This document shows, one piece after another, positions 43,146 through 51,357 of a stretch of 64,000 nt of DNA; positions within the stretch are counted from its first letter, which is position 1; every line of letters begins with the position of its first letter. The notes below the pieces were generated by a model. That model did no database searches. It was not told the origin of the DNA and worked only from the letters and a program-made list of their open reading frames with translations. This DNA comes from Saccharospirillum salsuginis (GTDB taxonomy: Bacteria; Pseudomonadota; Gammaproteobacteria; Pseudomonadales; Natronospirillaceae). The stretch is from contig NZ_BMXR01000007.1 in the NCBI RefSeq assembly GCF_014651855.1, positions 1 through 64,000 on the forward strand, given 5' to 3'. A program made the position numbers and the translations under genes.

Positions 43146-43985
43146 ATGGACATGAAAATCGCGAACCACCAGCTTAAAGACGACGATCTTCTGAGTTTCG
43201 ATTTCAAAACGCCGAACATGAGCGGCAAGTTCGCCAATGGTTTGCCGGACACTCTGGTGATCCATTTCACGGCGGGCAGCAGCGCGGAAAGTTCGGCCAG
43301 GCATTTGTGCAAACCCTCGGCGAAGGCGTCGGCGCATCTGGTGGTCGGACGCGACGGCAAGGTGTATCAGTTGGCGCCGTTCAACCGGGTAGCCTGGCAT
43401 GCCGGCAGGAGCACCTGGAAAGACCGCAGCGGTCTGAACCAGTACGCCATCGGCATCGAGATCGATAACGCGGGGCAATTGACGGATAACGGCAACGGCT
43501 TTTATCAGACCTGGTTCGGAAAGAACCTTCCGGTGTCGGAGGTTTTCCACGGCAGGCACCGAAACCAGAGTGAACCGAGTTATTGGCACGCGTACACCGA
43601 ACCGCAAATCGCGCGGGTATTCGAATTGTGTGAACTGCTGATCGATCACTATGGCATCACCGAGATCGTCGGTCATGAGGAAATCGCGCCGGGTCGCAAG
43701 GTCGACCCGGGCCCGGCCTTTCCGCTGGATAAACTCCGCGACCAACTGCTCGGCGATACGCGGGACCAGGATGCGCCGGCACCGAAACCGGCTTCCAAAG
43801 AGGTTATCGTCAATGCCAGCCAGTTGAATATCCGCAAGGGTCCGTCGACGAGTTTTCAGACTGTCGCCGCGCCACTGGAACAGGGCACCCGGGTTCGGAC
43901 ATTGAATAAAGAGGACGGCTGGGTCGAGGTGGAATATTGCATCCGGGGTTGGGTGAGCGGTCAGTATTTGAAAGCGCCGGACTAG
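43146..43985 (+). CDS. N-acetylmuramoyl-L-alanine amidase with SH3 domain
   Basis: A 279-residue protein. Residues about 25-195 are an Amidase_2 domain: TLVIHFTAGSSAESSARHLC, SAHLVVGRDGKVYQL, AIGIEIDNAG and IVGHEEIAPGRKVDPGPAF (zinc ligands H40, H177-equivalent and D/ K region near the end). Residues about 210-277 form a bacterial SH3 domain (VNASQLNIRKGPSTSFQTV...GWVEVEYCIRGWVSGQYL). No signal peptide is seen, so it may act in the cytoplasm on recycled muropeptides, or be released by lysis. Single gene; not surrounded by phage genes. Confidence 0.83.
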   Translation: MDMKIANHQLKDDDLLSFDFKTPNMSGKFANGLPDTLVIHFTAGSSAESSARHLCKPSAKASAHLVVGRDGKVYQLAPFNRVAWHAGRSTWKDRSGLNQYAIGIEIDNAGQLTDNGNGFYQTWFGKNLPVSEVFHGRHRNQSEPSYWHAYTEPQIARVFELCELLIDHYGITEIVGHEEIAPGRKVDPGPAFPLDKLRDQLLGDTRDQDAPAPKPASKEVIVNASQLNIRKGPSTSFQTVAAPLEQGTRVRTLNKEDGWVEVEYCIRGWVSGQYLKAPD

Positions 43986-44086
43986 CGATCCAGAATCCGT
44001 CAGAATGGTTTGTCCACGCTAAAACATCATGTCGGCCGCGATGAAACCTCGTGCCGGTACTCAGGGGAACGTTGGAGGGTAAGACA

Positions 44087-44470
44087 ATGGAAGATTTTTC
44101 CGCCGTCAGTTGGTTGGCCGTCGGTACCGGTACCGTAGTCGCCTTTTTGGTCGGTTGGGCCTGGTATGGCCCGTTTTTGTTTGGCAAAAAATGGGCTGAG
44201 GGATCCGGAGTGGAACTGGGAACGGCTCAGTCCATGCCTGTCTTCGCCATGGTATCCCAGTTGGTGGGATTGTTTTTGTTGTCACTCGTGATCGGCTTGA
44301 CAGCAACCATGGATGCCTTGATGACAGCGATGCTGGCGATCCTGGCGATGGCCGTGTTCGTGGTCTCCATGGGTGCCTTCGTCAAAAAGACGAATTATGC
44401 CCTGGTCGTCGATGGCGGCTACATCATAGTCTCCGGGATCGTGATGATTCTCGCGCAGGCGATTTTCTGA
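44087..44470 (+). CDS. DUF1761 family membrane protein
   Basis: A 127-residue protein with four helices; the first (WLAVGTGTVVAFLVGWAWYGPFLFGKKW) carries the DUF1761 signature. ATG 44087 has GGAGGGT upstream; earlier in-frame codons do not. No function known. Confidence 0.85.
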   Translation: MEDFSAVSWLAVGTGTVVAFLVGWAWYGPFLFGKKWAEGSGVELGTAQSMPVFAMVSQLVGLFLLSLVIGLTATMDALMTAMLAILAMAVFVVSMGAFVKKTNYALVVDGGYIIVSGIVMILAQAIF

Positions 44471-44550
44471 TCGGTTTCCAGGCCCTGCCGATGGCGTGGT
44501 TTCGCGGTGATGTAACGGACGGTGTGGCTGCGCCAAATCAAGGCGTGAGG

Positions 44551-44817
44551 TCAGGAGTCGTCGGGTAGAAGCGGAATGATGTCGGGGAGATCGCGCGATG
44601 GTTCGTCGGACTCGCTCCGGCGGCGCAGAGCGAGTTGGTGCCGGTAGCGACGCATGTTACAGGCATCCAGAATCTGCCGTTTGGTGGCGTTGTCGAGCCG
44701 GTGCCAGTGCTGGCGTTCCTCGCGGGAACGGTAGCAGCCCTTGCAGTAGCCGCGCGCGCCGGACTCGCACACGTCGATGCAGGGGCTGGGGATGTCGAAG
44801 AATTCCAGTTGCTTCAC
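44551..44817 (-). CDS. DUF1289 domain protein
   Basis: An 88-residue protein with PSPCIDVCESGARGYCKGCYRSREERQHW, the four-Cys DUF1289 motif, which probably binds an iron-sulfur cluster or zinc. A charged C-terminal tail follows. It starts 12 bases after the stop of the sensor-like membrane gene on the same strand. Confidence 0.9.
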   Translation of the reverse strand: MKQLEFFDIPSPCIDVCESGARGYCKGCYRSREERQHWHRLDNATKRQILDACNMRRYRHQLALRRRSESDEPSRDLPDIIPLLPDDS

Positions 44818-44829
44818 GAGCGTACCCGG

Positions 44830-45756
44830 TCAGTTGCTCTCCTTTTGGCTCAGCTTGCGATAGATACCGAGACCGATCAAGAGTGCGACGGCCGATAACA
44901 TCATAAACACAGCCTGATTCAACTGATTGGTGCTGCCGAGCAGGGACTTGAACATCAGCAACAGGGCCTCGATGGATACGGCGATCAGGATCGCTGACAT
45001 AAAGCGTACGATGGTGCGTTCAGTCGAACCGTGATGATGAATGTTTTTGTGAACAAACACTTCCTCTTCGAGAATCGTCTTTCCCAGATCGAAAATGGCG
45101 AGCCCCAGGGTGATGAGTATCACTACGCCGAACGCCTCGGTCGCGACATTGGTCGGCTGGGTGAAAATGTTGAACAGCAGTTCCCCCGAGCTCCACAGCA
45201 ACAACCCGGCGACGACCAGAAGCAGGGCGCCGATCAAGGTGTACACCGCCTGAAAGAGCGGATGAAACCGGTAGCGCAATTGGTCGTGGCTGAGGTAGGC
45301 GATCAGTCGCTGCAGGTTCAGGTTCAGCACCAGGTAACCGGCCGTGGTGCCATCGTCATGATCGAACCGGAGCACGGCCGAGATCGCCAGCCGGTGCGTC
45401 GCGCTCGATAAATAAGGCTCGGTCACGGTGATTTTCCGCCGGTTTTGACTCGCGGCCAGAAAATAGGGTCGGTTGCTGCGGTCCGAACCGCGTCCCATGG
45501 TTCGTCGTTTGGGTTCGGTGACTTGTCGGCCGTAGGCGGAATCCATCAGCTGGGTGCCTTCGGCATCCAGGCTGTACAGCATTTCGATGAACGGGTAGGC
45601 GCGGCTGAGGTGATCGACTTCCTGACGCTGGGCGTTGGCGTCGGTCAGCAGTTGGATATTGTCCAGACTGGAGACAATGGATTCGATCATTTGATCGATG
45701 GCGGTACGATCCTGGTCGTAATTCGAGATCAGGTTCAGATAACTGTGGTAGGCCAT
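44830..45756 (-). CDS. Membrane protein with PDC/Cache-like sensor domain
   Basis: About 308 residues from ATG 45756 (MAYHSYLNLISNYDQDR). Residues 1-160 resemble a PDC/Cache sensor fold (FIEMLYSLDAEGTQLM, GSDRSNRPYFLAAS, ITVTEPYLSSATHRLAISAVLRF). Then come four or five transmembrane helices (LFQAVYTLIGALLLVVAGLLLW; EAFGVVILITLGLAIFDLGKTIL; SAILIAVSIEALLLMFKSLL). No output domain (kinase, GGDEF, MCP) is attached. The start is uncertain: the frame is open to 46023 but upstream codons show no ribosome site. It could share a transcript with DUF1289. Confidence 0.7.
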   Translation of the reverse strand: MAYHSYLNLISNYDQDRTAIDQMIESIVSSLDNIQLLTDANAQRQEVDHLSRAYPFIEMLYSLDAEGTQLMDSAYGRQVTEPKRRTMGRGSDRSNRPYFLAASQNRRKITVTEPYLSSATHRLAISAVLRFDHDDGTTAGYLVLNLNLQRLIAYLSHDQLRYRFHPLFQAVYTLIGALLLVVAGLLLWSSGELLFNIFTQPTNVATEAFGVVILITLGLAIFDLGKTILEEEVFVHKNIHHHGSTERTIVRFMSAILIAVSIEALLLMFKSLLGSTNQLNQAVFMMLSAVALLIGLGIYRKLSQKESN

Positions 45757-45996
45757 GGCCGGTGTTGGTCGGACCTCGTCGGTGGTGGGTGTCCGTATCA
45801 CGGTAACGGCTTGGTGAACGGACCTCAACTGGACCGGCCGGGCAGGTTCGATGGCTTTGTTGCTGGTTTTCAAAGGATTGGCCAAACGGGGCTGAATCGA
45901 GTTCGTTTGGGTCGTTAGTTGAAAGAATGCTACGAAATAGACGATATTTCGGGGGTGTGGTTGGAAGGTGTTGTGAAAAAGATTCTTAAGCTGCGT

Positions 45997-46232
45997 GTAG
46001 GGTGGGCACCGCCCACCAATCAAGTGTAATTGGCTTAAAAGCCAAACGACTGGAAAATGTAGGTTGGATTAGACGAAGGCGTAATCCAACAAATAGGTTA
46101 TTATTCGTGATGGTGCCCATGTCCACAATGTTGGATTACGCCTTCGGCTAATCCAACCTACCTACCGAAACAGAAATAGATCCGAGCCAAGGTCTTGGTG
46201 GGCAGCCGAACCGTCGGACCGACCCACCCTAC
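45997..46232. repeat. Repeat cluster between the sensor gene and the nitrate ATPase gene
   Basis: GGTGGGC/GCCCACC palindromes at 45997-46017 and 46197-46232 bracket two TTGGATT...AATCCAA elements (46059-46091 and 46130-46161) that face each other. The two inner ones are near-perfect inverted copies with a 38-base spacer and could pair into a long stem. Confidence 0.8.
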
Positions 46233-46237
46233 GGATG

Positions 46238-47080
46238 CTAAGCTACCTCACTGGCTTTTTTGGGCGACGCCGTACTCCGCGACCCAATCGGCTCAATCTT
46301 CCGCTGTTTCTCATACAGGAACGTCAACACCTGCGAGCGCAACCGGTTGTACTCGCTGTCGTCGGCCAGGGCGATGCGGTCACGCGGACGTGCCAGGTTC
46401 ACGTCGAGCACTTCTCCGATGGTGGCGGACGGTCCGTTGGTCATCATAACGATGCGGTCGGACAAGAGTACGGCTTCGTCGACGTCGTGGGTGATCATGA
46501 TGACGGTGTTGCCCAGTTGCGCCTGGATGTCCATCAGCGAATCCTGCAGGTGCGCCCGGGTGAGGGCGTCCAGCGCGCCGAAGGGTTCGTCCATCAGCAA
46601 CACCTTGGGTTGCATGGCCAGCGCGCGGGCGATACCGACGCGTTGCTTCATGCCGCCGGATATTTCGCTCGGCCGTTTGTGCATGGCGTGCCCCATGTGG
46701 ACCAGCTCCAGGTTGTGGGTTATCCAGTCCTTCATTTCATGCTTGGTCATGGTTTTGCCAAAGACGCGCTTGACCGCGAGCTGGACGTTTTCCCAGGCAG
46801 TCAACCAGGGCAGCAGGCTGTGATTCTGGAACACCACCGCCCGTTCCGGACCGGGTTCGTTGACTTCGCGGCCATCCAGTACGACGCCGCCCCGGGTCGC
46901 CTGGTGCAGGCCGGCGACGATGTTCAGAACGGTGCTCTTGCCGCAGCCCGAGTGACCGATCAGGGAGACGAATTCGCCTTCGCGAATTTTCAGGTTAACG
47001 GTGTCGAGGGCGCGGAAAGGTCCCTTGGGTGTCGGGAAATCGATGCCGACGCCGGTGAGTTCGAGGTGGGGTTTAGTCAT
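46238..47080 (-). CDS. nrtD: Nitrate ABC transporter, ATP-binding protein
   Basis: A 280-residue ABC ATPase. Walker A GHSGCGKST, Q-loop VVFQNHSLLPW, signature ISGGMKQRVGIARAL and Walker B VLLMDEPFGALD. The length and sequence fit the NrtD/NasD single-ATPase type for nitrate/nitrite import, with no NrtA-like C-terminal extension as in NrtC. ATG 47080 follows GGAGGC. It is third in the nrt operon, separated from nrtB by 144 bases with an inverted repeat pair. Confidence 0.88.
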   Translation of the reverse strand: MTKPHLELTGVGIDFPTPKGPFRALDTVNLKIREGEFVSLIGHSGCGKSTVLNIVAGLHQATRGGVVLDGREVNEPGPERAVVFQNHSLLPWLTAWENVQLAVKRVFGKTMTKHEMKDWITHNLELVHMGHAMHKRPSEISGGMKQRVGIARALAMQPKVLLMDEPFGALDALTRAHLQDSLMDIQAQLGNTVIMITHDVDEAVLLSDRIVMMTNGPSATIGEVLDVNLARPRDRIALADDSEYNRLRSQVLTFLYEKQRKIEPIGSRSTASPKKASEVA

Positions 47081-47110
47081 ATTAAATGCCTCCAGTATGT
47101 TTTGTGGTTC

Positions 47111-47209
47111 CGTAGGATGGGCACTGCCCACCATGGAAGAACGTATCGGTGCCGGTTGTTCCTGTTAGCGGGTGGTTTTCATTCGATGGTGGGCGGTGCC
47201 CACCCTACG
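47111..47209. repeat. Inverted pair of GGGCnnTGCCC palindromes in the nrt operon
   Basis: CGTAGGATGGGCACTGCCCACCAT (47111-47134) and ATGGTGGGCGGTGCCCACCCTACG (47186-47209) are each palindromic and are also inverted copies of each other. Located in the nrtB-nrtD gap, they could fold the operon mRNA into one large or two small hairpins. Confidence 0.78.
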
Positions 47210-47224
47210 TTGGGTCCAACAACG

Positions 47225-48214
47225 TCACCGCTGCTCGGTCGATTTATCCCAGCTCACCCATTTCTGCAACTGCAACATGGTGCGGTCGAGGCCATAGCCG
47301 ATCAGACCGATGACCAGTACCGCCACCATGATGCGTCCGAGCGAATCGGAGCTGCCGTTCTGGAACTGGTCCCAGACAAATTTGCCGAGGCCGGGGTTTT
47401 GCGCCAGCATTTCAGCGGCGATCAGCACCATCCAGGCGATGCCGAGCGAGACCCGCAAGCCGGTGAACATCATCGGAATGCTGGACGGGATGACGATGGT
47501 GCGGATGTGCGTCAGCGTCGGCAGGCGCAGTACCTGACTGACGTTGACCAGGTCCTGTTCAATGTTGGCGACGCCGACGGCGGTGTTGATCAACGTCGGC
47601 CACAGGCAGCACAGCGTCACCGTGAACATCGAGGTGATGAACGACTTCTCGAACATCGGGTCTTCCGACACATAGACCGCACTCACCACCATGGTCACCA
47701 GCGGTAACCAGGCCAGCGGCGAGACAGGTTTGAACACCTGGATGATCGGGTTGGCGGCCTGATAGGCCGAACGCGACAGGCCGATCAGAATCCCGGCCGG
47801 AATCGCGATCAGACTGGCCAGAATGAACCCGGCCAACACCGTAACCAGGCTGGTGCCGATCTGGTCGATAAAGGTCGGCTTGCCCGGATAATCCCGGATG
47901 CGCGGTTCATAGGTCGGGTCGTCCGCGACCCGGGCGGCGTTGCGCTCTTCCTGGCGCTCGAAGAACGCCGCTTCTTTGGCGCGTTCGGTCCGGTGTTCGT
48001 CCCACAAGGCGTGAGCCTGGTCGTAGACGACGGCCGGTCCCGGAAATTGCCCCAGGGAGGTGTCGACCTGGGCCGCACCCAGTTGCCATAGCCCGAGAAA
48101 CACCAGCACACCCACAATGGGAAGGAGGGCGGCCGAGAGCCAGGCCTTGGGGTTGATGTCGCCGATGTGCTCGCGCAATCGAACGACGGGTTTGAAGGTG
48201 CTTTGTAAGGTCAT
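47225..48214 (-). CDS. nrtB: Nitrate ABC transporter permease
   Basis: A 329-residue inner-membrane protein. Six or so helices: AALLPIVGVLVFLGLWQLG at the N-terminus, then SLVTVLAGFILASLIAIPAGILIGLSRS and the EAA-type loop (VLRLPTLTHIRTIVIPSSIPMMFTGLRVSLGIAWMVLIAAEMLA). A 60-residue charged periplasmic insert (ERAKEAAFFERQEERNAARV) follows the first helix, as in NrtB/NasE proteins. It lies 18 bases after nrtA. Confidence 0.9.
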   Translation of the reverse strand: MTLQSTFKPVVRLREHIGDINPKAWLSAALLPIVGVLVFLGLWQLGAAQVDTSLGQFPGPAVVYDQAHALWDEHRTERAKEAAFFERQEERNAARVADDPTYEPRIRDYPGKPTFIDQIGTSLVTVLAGFILASLIAIPAGILIGLSRSAYQAANPIIQVFKPVSPLAWLPLVTMVVSAVYVSEDPMFEKSFITSMFTVTLCCLWPTLINTAVGVANIEQDLVNVSQVLRLPTLTHIRTIVIPSSIPMMFTGLRVSLGIAWMVLIAAEMLAQNPGLGKFVWDQFQNGSSDSLGRIMVAVLVIGLIGYGLDRTMLQLQKWVSWDKSTEQR

Positions 48215-48232
48215 GGTGCTTCTCCAGGCGGG

Positions 48233-49618
48233 TTACAGGCGGTCGTCGCCCTTCAGGCCAATCGGGAATTGTTCCAGATAGGCGTTGGGCCGGGTGCCGT
48301 CGTAGGTGATGCCGTCGATGAATTCGGTTTGCGGCGGTTTGAAACCGGTCTCGGAGTCGAATTCCGGGAACTGGTCGGCGCTCATCAGGCCTTCGGCAAT
48401 CAGTTCCTCGGCGGCGAGCTGATACAGGTCCGGCCGGTAAACGCTGGCGGCGACTTCCTTGTACCAGTCATCGGTTTTCGGTTCGGCGATCTGGCCCCAG
48501 CGGCGCATTTGCGTGAGGTACCAGATGGCGTCGGAGTAGTAGGGGTAGGTGGCGTTGTAGCGGAAAAAGACGTTGAAATCCTCGACCGGCCGCGTGTCGC
48601 CTTTCTCGTATTCAAAGGTGCCGGTCATGGAGTTGGCGATGACTTCGTAATCCGCACCGACATAGTAAGGCTTGGCCAGAATCTCGACCGCCTCGGGACG
48701 GTTGGCGTTGTTGTTGGCGTCCAGCCATTCGGCGGCGCGGATCAGGGCCTTGACCAGGCGCACGGTCGTGTTCGGGTATTGCTCGGCGAATTCGCGGGTG
48801 ATGCCGAACACCTTTTCCGGGTTGTTCTTCCAGATCTCGTAGTCGGTGATCACCGGCACACCGATGTCCTTGAACACGGCCTGCTGGTTCCACGGTTCAC
48901 CGACGCAGTAGCCCATGATGGTGCCGGCTTCCATAGTGGATGGCATTTGCGGGGGCGGTGTGACACTCAACAGGACGTCGGCGTCGATCTGGCCGGAGGT
49001 ATCGCCGTTCGCCGGAGCGTAGTAGCCCGGGTGCAGACCGCCGGCGGCCAACCAATAACGCAGCTCATAATTGTGCGTGCTGACCGGGAACACCATGCCC
49101 ATTTTGAAGGCGTCGCCGCGTTCGTGAAAACTCTCCACCACGGGCTTGAGCGTGCTGGCGCTGATTGGATGAACGGGCTTGCCGTTCTCGTGCGGGATGT
49201 GCGTTTTCATTTGCTCCCAGATGGCATTCGACACCGTGATGCCGTTGCCGTTCAAGTCCATTGAGAAGGGCGTGATGATGTGCGCTTCGGTGCCGTAACC
49301 GATGGTCGCCGCCAGCGGTTGGCCGGCGAGCATGTGGGCGCCGTCCAGTTCGCCGGTGATGACCCGGTCGAGCAGTACCTTCCAGTTGGCCTGGGCTTCC
49401 AGGCTGACGTAGAGGCCTTCATCCTCGAAAAAGCCTTTTTCGTAGGCGATGGCCAAAGGGGCCATGTCCGTCAGTTTGATAAAACCAAAGGTCAGTTCCT
49501 CTTTTTCCGGCCAACCGACATCGGCCTGAGCGGTGGTCAACAATCCCACTGTGGCGAGGCCGGTAGCCAACCAGTGACGAAAGCGCTGGCGGGCGTGTTT
49601 AACAGTCTTCATGGTCAT
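48233..49618 (-). CDS. nrtA: Nitrate ABC transporter substrate-binding protein
   Basis: A 461-residue periplasmic binding protein. ATG 49618 is preceded by GGGAGAG, and a signal peptide follows ([17 protein letters not shown]). Family pattern: [51 protein letters not shown] and [15 protein letters not shown]. It matches NrtA/NasF nitrate binding proteins; NasS (50208-51338) is its soluble sensory relative. First gene of the nrt operon, behind an ANTAR-type leader. Confidence 0.92.
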   Translation of the reverse strand: MTMKTVKHARQRFRHWLATGLATVGLLTTAQADVGWPEKEELTFGFIKLTDMAPLAIAYEKGFFEDEGLYVSLEAQANWKVLLDRVITGELDGAHMLAGQPLAATIGYGTEAHIITPFSMDLNGNGITVSNAIWEQMKTHIPHENGKPVHPISASTLKPVVESFHERGDAFKMGMVFPVSTHNYELRYWLAAGGLHPGYYAPANGDTSGQIDADVLLSVTPPPQMPSTMEAGTIMGYCVGEPWNQQAVFKDIGVPVITDYEIWKNNPEKVFGITREFAEQYPNTTVRLVKALIRAAEWLDANNNANRPEAVEILAKPYYVGADYEVIANSMTGTFEYEKGDTRPVEDFNVFFRYNATYPYYSDAIWYLTQMRRWGQIAEPKTDDWYKEVAASVYRPDLYQLAAEELIAEGLMSADQFPEFDSETGFKPPQTEFIDGITYDGTRPNAYLEQFPIGLKGDDRL

Positions 49619-49655
49619 CAGGGTGTCTCTCCCGTGGTTCGGTTTTTCGCGGGCA

Positions 49656-49702
49656 CAAAAAAACGGCGCCGCGATCGCTTTCGCGATCAGGGCGCCGTTG
49701 CC
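49656..49702 (-). promoter_or_regulatory. nrt leader: AnnGGC hexaloop overlapping an intrinsic terminator
   Basis: On the minus strand ACGGCGCC (49698-49691) pairs with GGCGCCGT (49670-49663), with an inner GATCGC-GAAA-GCGATC stem and then seven T: an intrinsic terminator ending about 40 bases before nrtA. Overlapping its 5' arm, GGC-AACGGC-GCC (49702-49691) forms a hexaloop with A1 and G4, the same AnnGGC loop as in the nas leader. Indicates NasT-dependent antitermination. Confidence 0.78.
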
Positions 49703-49722
49703 AAGGTGTCTTGAATGTGTGC

Positions 49723-49793
49723 GATCGGACCGATGGTTGGGTCGTATGCGGTGCGAGCCCGTCGCGGGGACGCCGGGCTCGATCGGTCCGATC
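49723..49793 (-). promoter_or_regulatory. Two-tier stem in the nrt leader
   Basis: GATCGGACCGAT (49723-49734) and ATCGGTCCGATC (49782-49793) are perfect 12-bp complements. Inside them CGAGCCCG (49754-49761) pairs with CGGGCTCG (49774-49781). It lies upstream of the hexaloop and terminator in the transcribed leader; its role is unknown. Confidence 0.7.
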
Positions 49794-49888
49794 CGTAGGG
49801 CCGTCGTCGGCCTCTGATTCTCGTGGCACAGCACGCTGTCCGGTCACCTGGAGGAATCCCGTAGGCGCCTATGCCTCTAAAGAGGTAG

Positions 49889-49905
49889 TGCGAAGGGCGT
49901 GCCAA
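49889..49905 (-). promoter_or_regulatory. Sigma54 (-24/-12) promoter of the nrt operon
   Basis: Minus strand TTGGCACGCCCTTCGCA: identical to the nas promoter through TTGGCACGCCCTT and with one mismatch to the -12 consensus. Upstream lie NtrC-like half-sites TGCACT (49993-49998) and TGCACC (50024-50029). The leader to the nrtA start is about 260 bases. Confidence 0.82.
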
Positions 49906-50077
49906 TAACGGCGATTGATATATAAGGCCCTGTTTTTAAAGGGGATTATCGGATGTGAGGGGATTGAGACGATCGCTGCGACCCTGTCGCATTGCACTGG
50001 CAGAGCGCTAAAGGAGTAGAGGCTGCACCAAGACGATACCCCAAATGGGGTCTTATTTGAGGGGGTTGCCCGAGTAC

Positions 50078-50184
50078 GTAGGTTGGATTAGCGCGTGAGC
50101 GCGTAATCCAACATAATCAGCCCGCATAGGTTTGGGAGCCACAATTACGAATGTTGGATTACGCCTGCGGCTAATCCAACCTAC
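50078..50184. repeat. Facing pair of TTGGATT...AATCCAA repeats
   Basis: Copies at 50078-50113 (GTAGGTTGGATTAGCGCG...) and 50152-50184 in reverse orientation, 38 bases apart, same spacing as the pair at 46059-46161. Just downstream of the nasS stop codon (minus strand). Confidence 0.82.
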
Positions 50185-50207
50185 ACTTTTTGCCAATCGT
50201 TTAGCTG

Positions 50208-51338
50208 TCAGCCACCCAGGATTGGGTGGCGGTCGTCCCGGGCATTCTCGGGCTTGTCGTCTTCGGTCGGTGACGGGATTGCCAGTGTTTGCGCAACTTC
50301 CCGCCAGGTGGCGGTGTCGTAGGCGCGTTCAATCAGAGCACGCCGGTCGCCCGGCAGGGTCTGGATCTGGCCGGCGTCGAGCATCTGATCGAGCATCCAT
50401 TCGGCCTGGCTGCGCCAGGGGAAGGTAGCCGCGTAGTGGAAATACTGTTTGCGCCAGCGCGGAAGGCCGTCGATCCAGGGCGTTTGCAGCGCGGTGAGCA
50501 ACAAGTCGGACGAGCAGTCGAGATACTGTGGCCGGGACAGCCAATGCGCGACCGAGGCGATGCGGTCCGGTTCGTCCAGCCATTGGCAGGCCCGCAGCAC
50601 AGCGCTCACCAGGGCGCGGTGGCTGTTCGGGGCCTCGCGGGCAAAGGCTTCGCTGACGCCCAGCACCTTTTCCGGAGCGTTTTGCCAGATGTCATAGCCG
50701 AGTACGGCGATGCGGCCTGCATCCAACCGGTCGGCGCCGGTGTTCCAAGGCTCGCCGACGCAATAGCCATCGATGTCGCCCCGGCGCAGTGCATCGATCA
50801 TCGCCTGGGGCGGTAAAACGCGAATATCGACGTCTGCTTCCGGATCGATGCCGGACTCTTTCAGGAACAGCCGTAACAGGTAGGTATGCATGGAAAACGG
50901 GTAGACGGTGCCGAACACCAGCCTGGCCTGGCCGGCGGCTCGTCGTCGTTCGATCGCCGTGTGCAAAGCACGTCCGACCGGACCGGGCCGGGCGGGCAGA
51001 TCGATGGCCAGCTCCCCGGCCAGGGTGTTGGACAGGGTGATGGCGTTGCCGTTGTAACCCAGTGCCAACGCCGTGGTGAGCTTCGGCAGCGGGCGGGAAC
51101 CGGGCATGCGCATCTGGCTGGCCACCACCATGGGCGCCAGGATGTGGGCGCCATCCAGCAGCCCGAACACCAGCTTGTCGCGCAGGCTGGCCCAACTGGC
51201 CTCGCGCTGGAGGGTGACGGTCAGGCCGGCATCGCGGAAAAAACCGAGTTCGTGGGCGACGATCAGGGGCGCGGCATCCAGCAGGGGGACAAAGCCGAGG
51301 TTCAGGGTGCGTTTTTCCAGCTTGGCGGGGTCTGTCAT
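50208..51338 (-). CDS. nasS: Nitrate sensor protein
   Basis: A 376-residue NrtA-like binding protein without a signal peptide (TDPAKLEKRTLNLGFVPLLDAAPLIVAHELGFFRDAGL), so cytoplasmic. It keeps the ligand-domain pattern GLLDGAHILAPMV and [13 protein letters not shown]. This with an adjacent ANTAR gene is the NasS/NasT pair: NasS holds NasT until nitrate binds. ATG 51338 lies 19 bases after the nasT stop, giving a nasT-nasS order of transcription. Confidence 0.9.
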   Translation of the reverse strand: MTDPAKLEKRTLNLGFVPLLDAAPLIVAHELGFFRDAGLTVTLQREASWASLRDKLVFGLLDGAHILAPMVVASQMRMPGSRPLPKLTTALALGYNGNAITLSNTLAGELAIDLPARPGPVGRALHTAIERRRAAGQARLVFGTVYPFSMHTYLLRLFLKESGIDPEADVDIRVLPPQAMIDALRRGDIDGYCVGEPWNTGADRLDAGRIAVLGYDIWQNAPEKVLGVSEAFAREAPNSHRALVSAVLRACQWLDEPDRIASVAHWLSRPQYLDCSSDLLLTALQTPWIDGLPRWRKQYFHYAATFPWRSQAEWMLDQMLDAGQIQTLPGDRRALIERAYDTATWREVAQTLAIPSPTEDDKPENARDDRHPILGG

Positions 51339-51357
51339 GGTGTCCTCGGAGTGGGTA

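Noticed and set aside
43146..43985. Prophage lysis gene
   Set aside because: The amidase has no neighbouring holin, terminase, capsid or integrase genes and its SH3 domain is of the general bacterial type.
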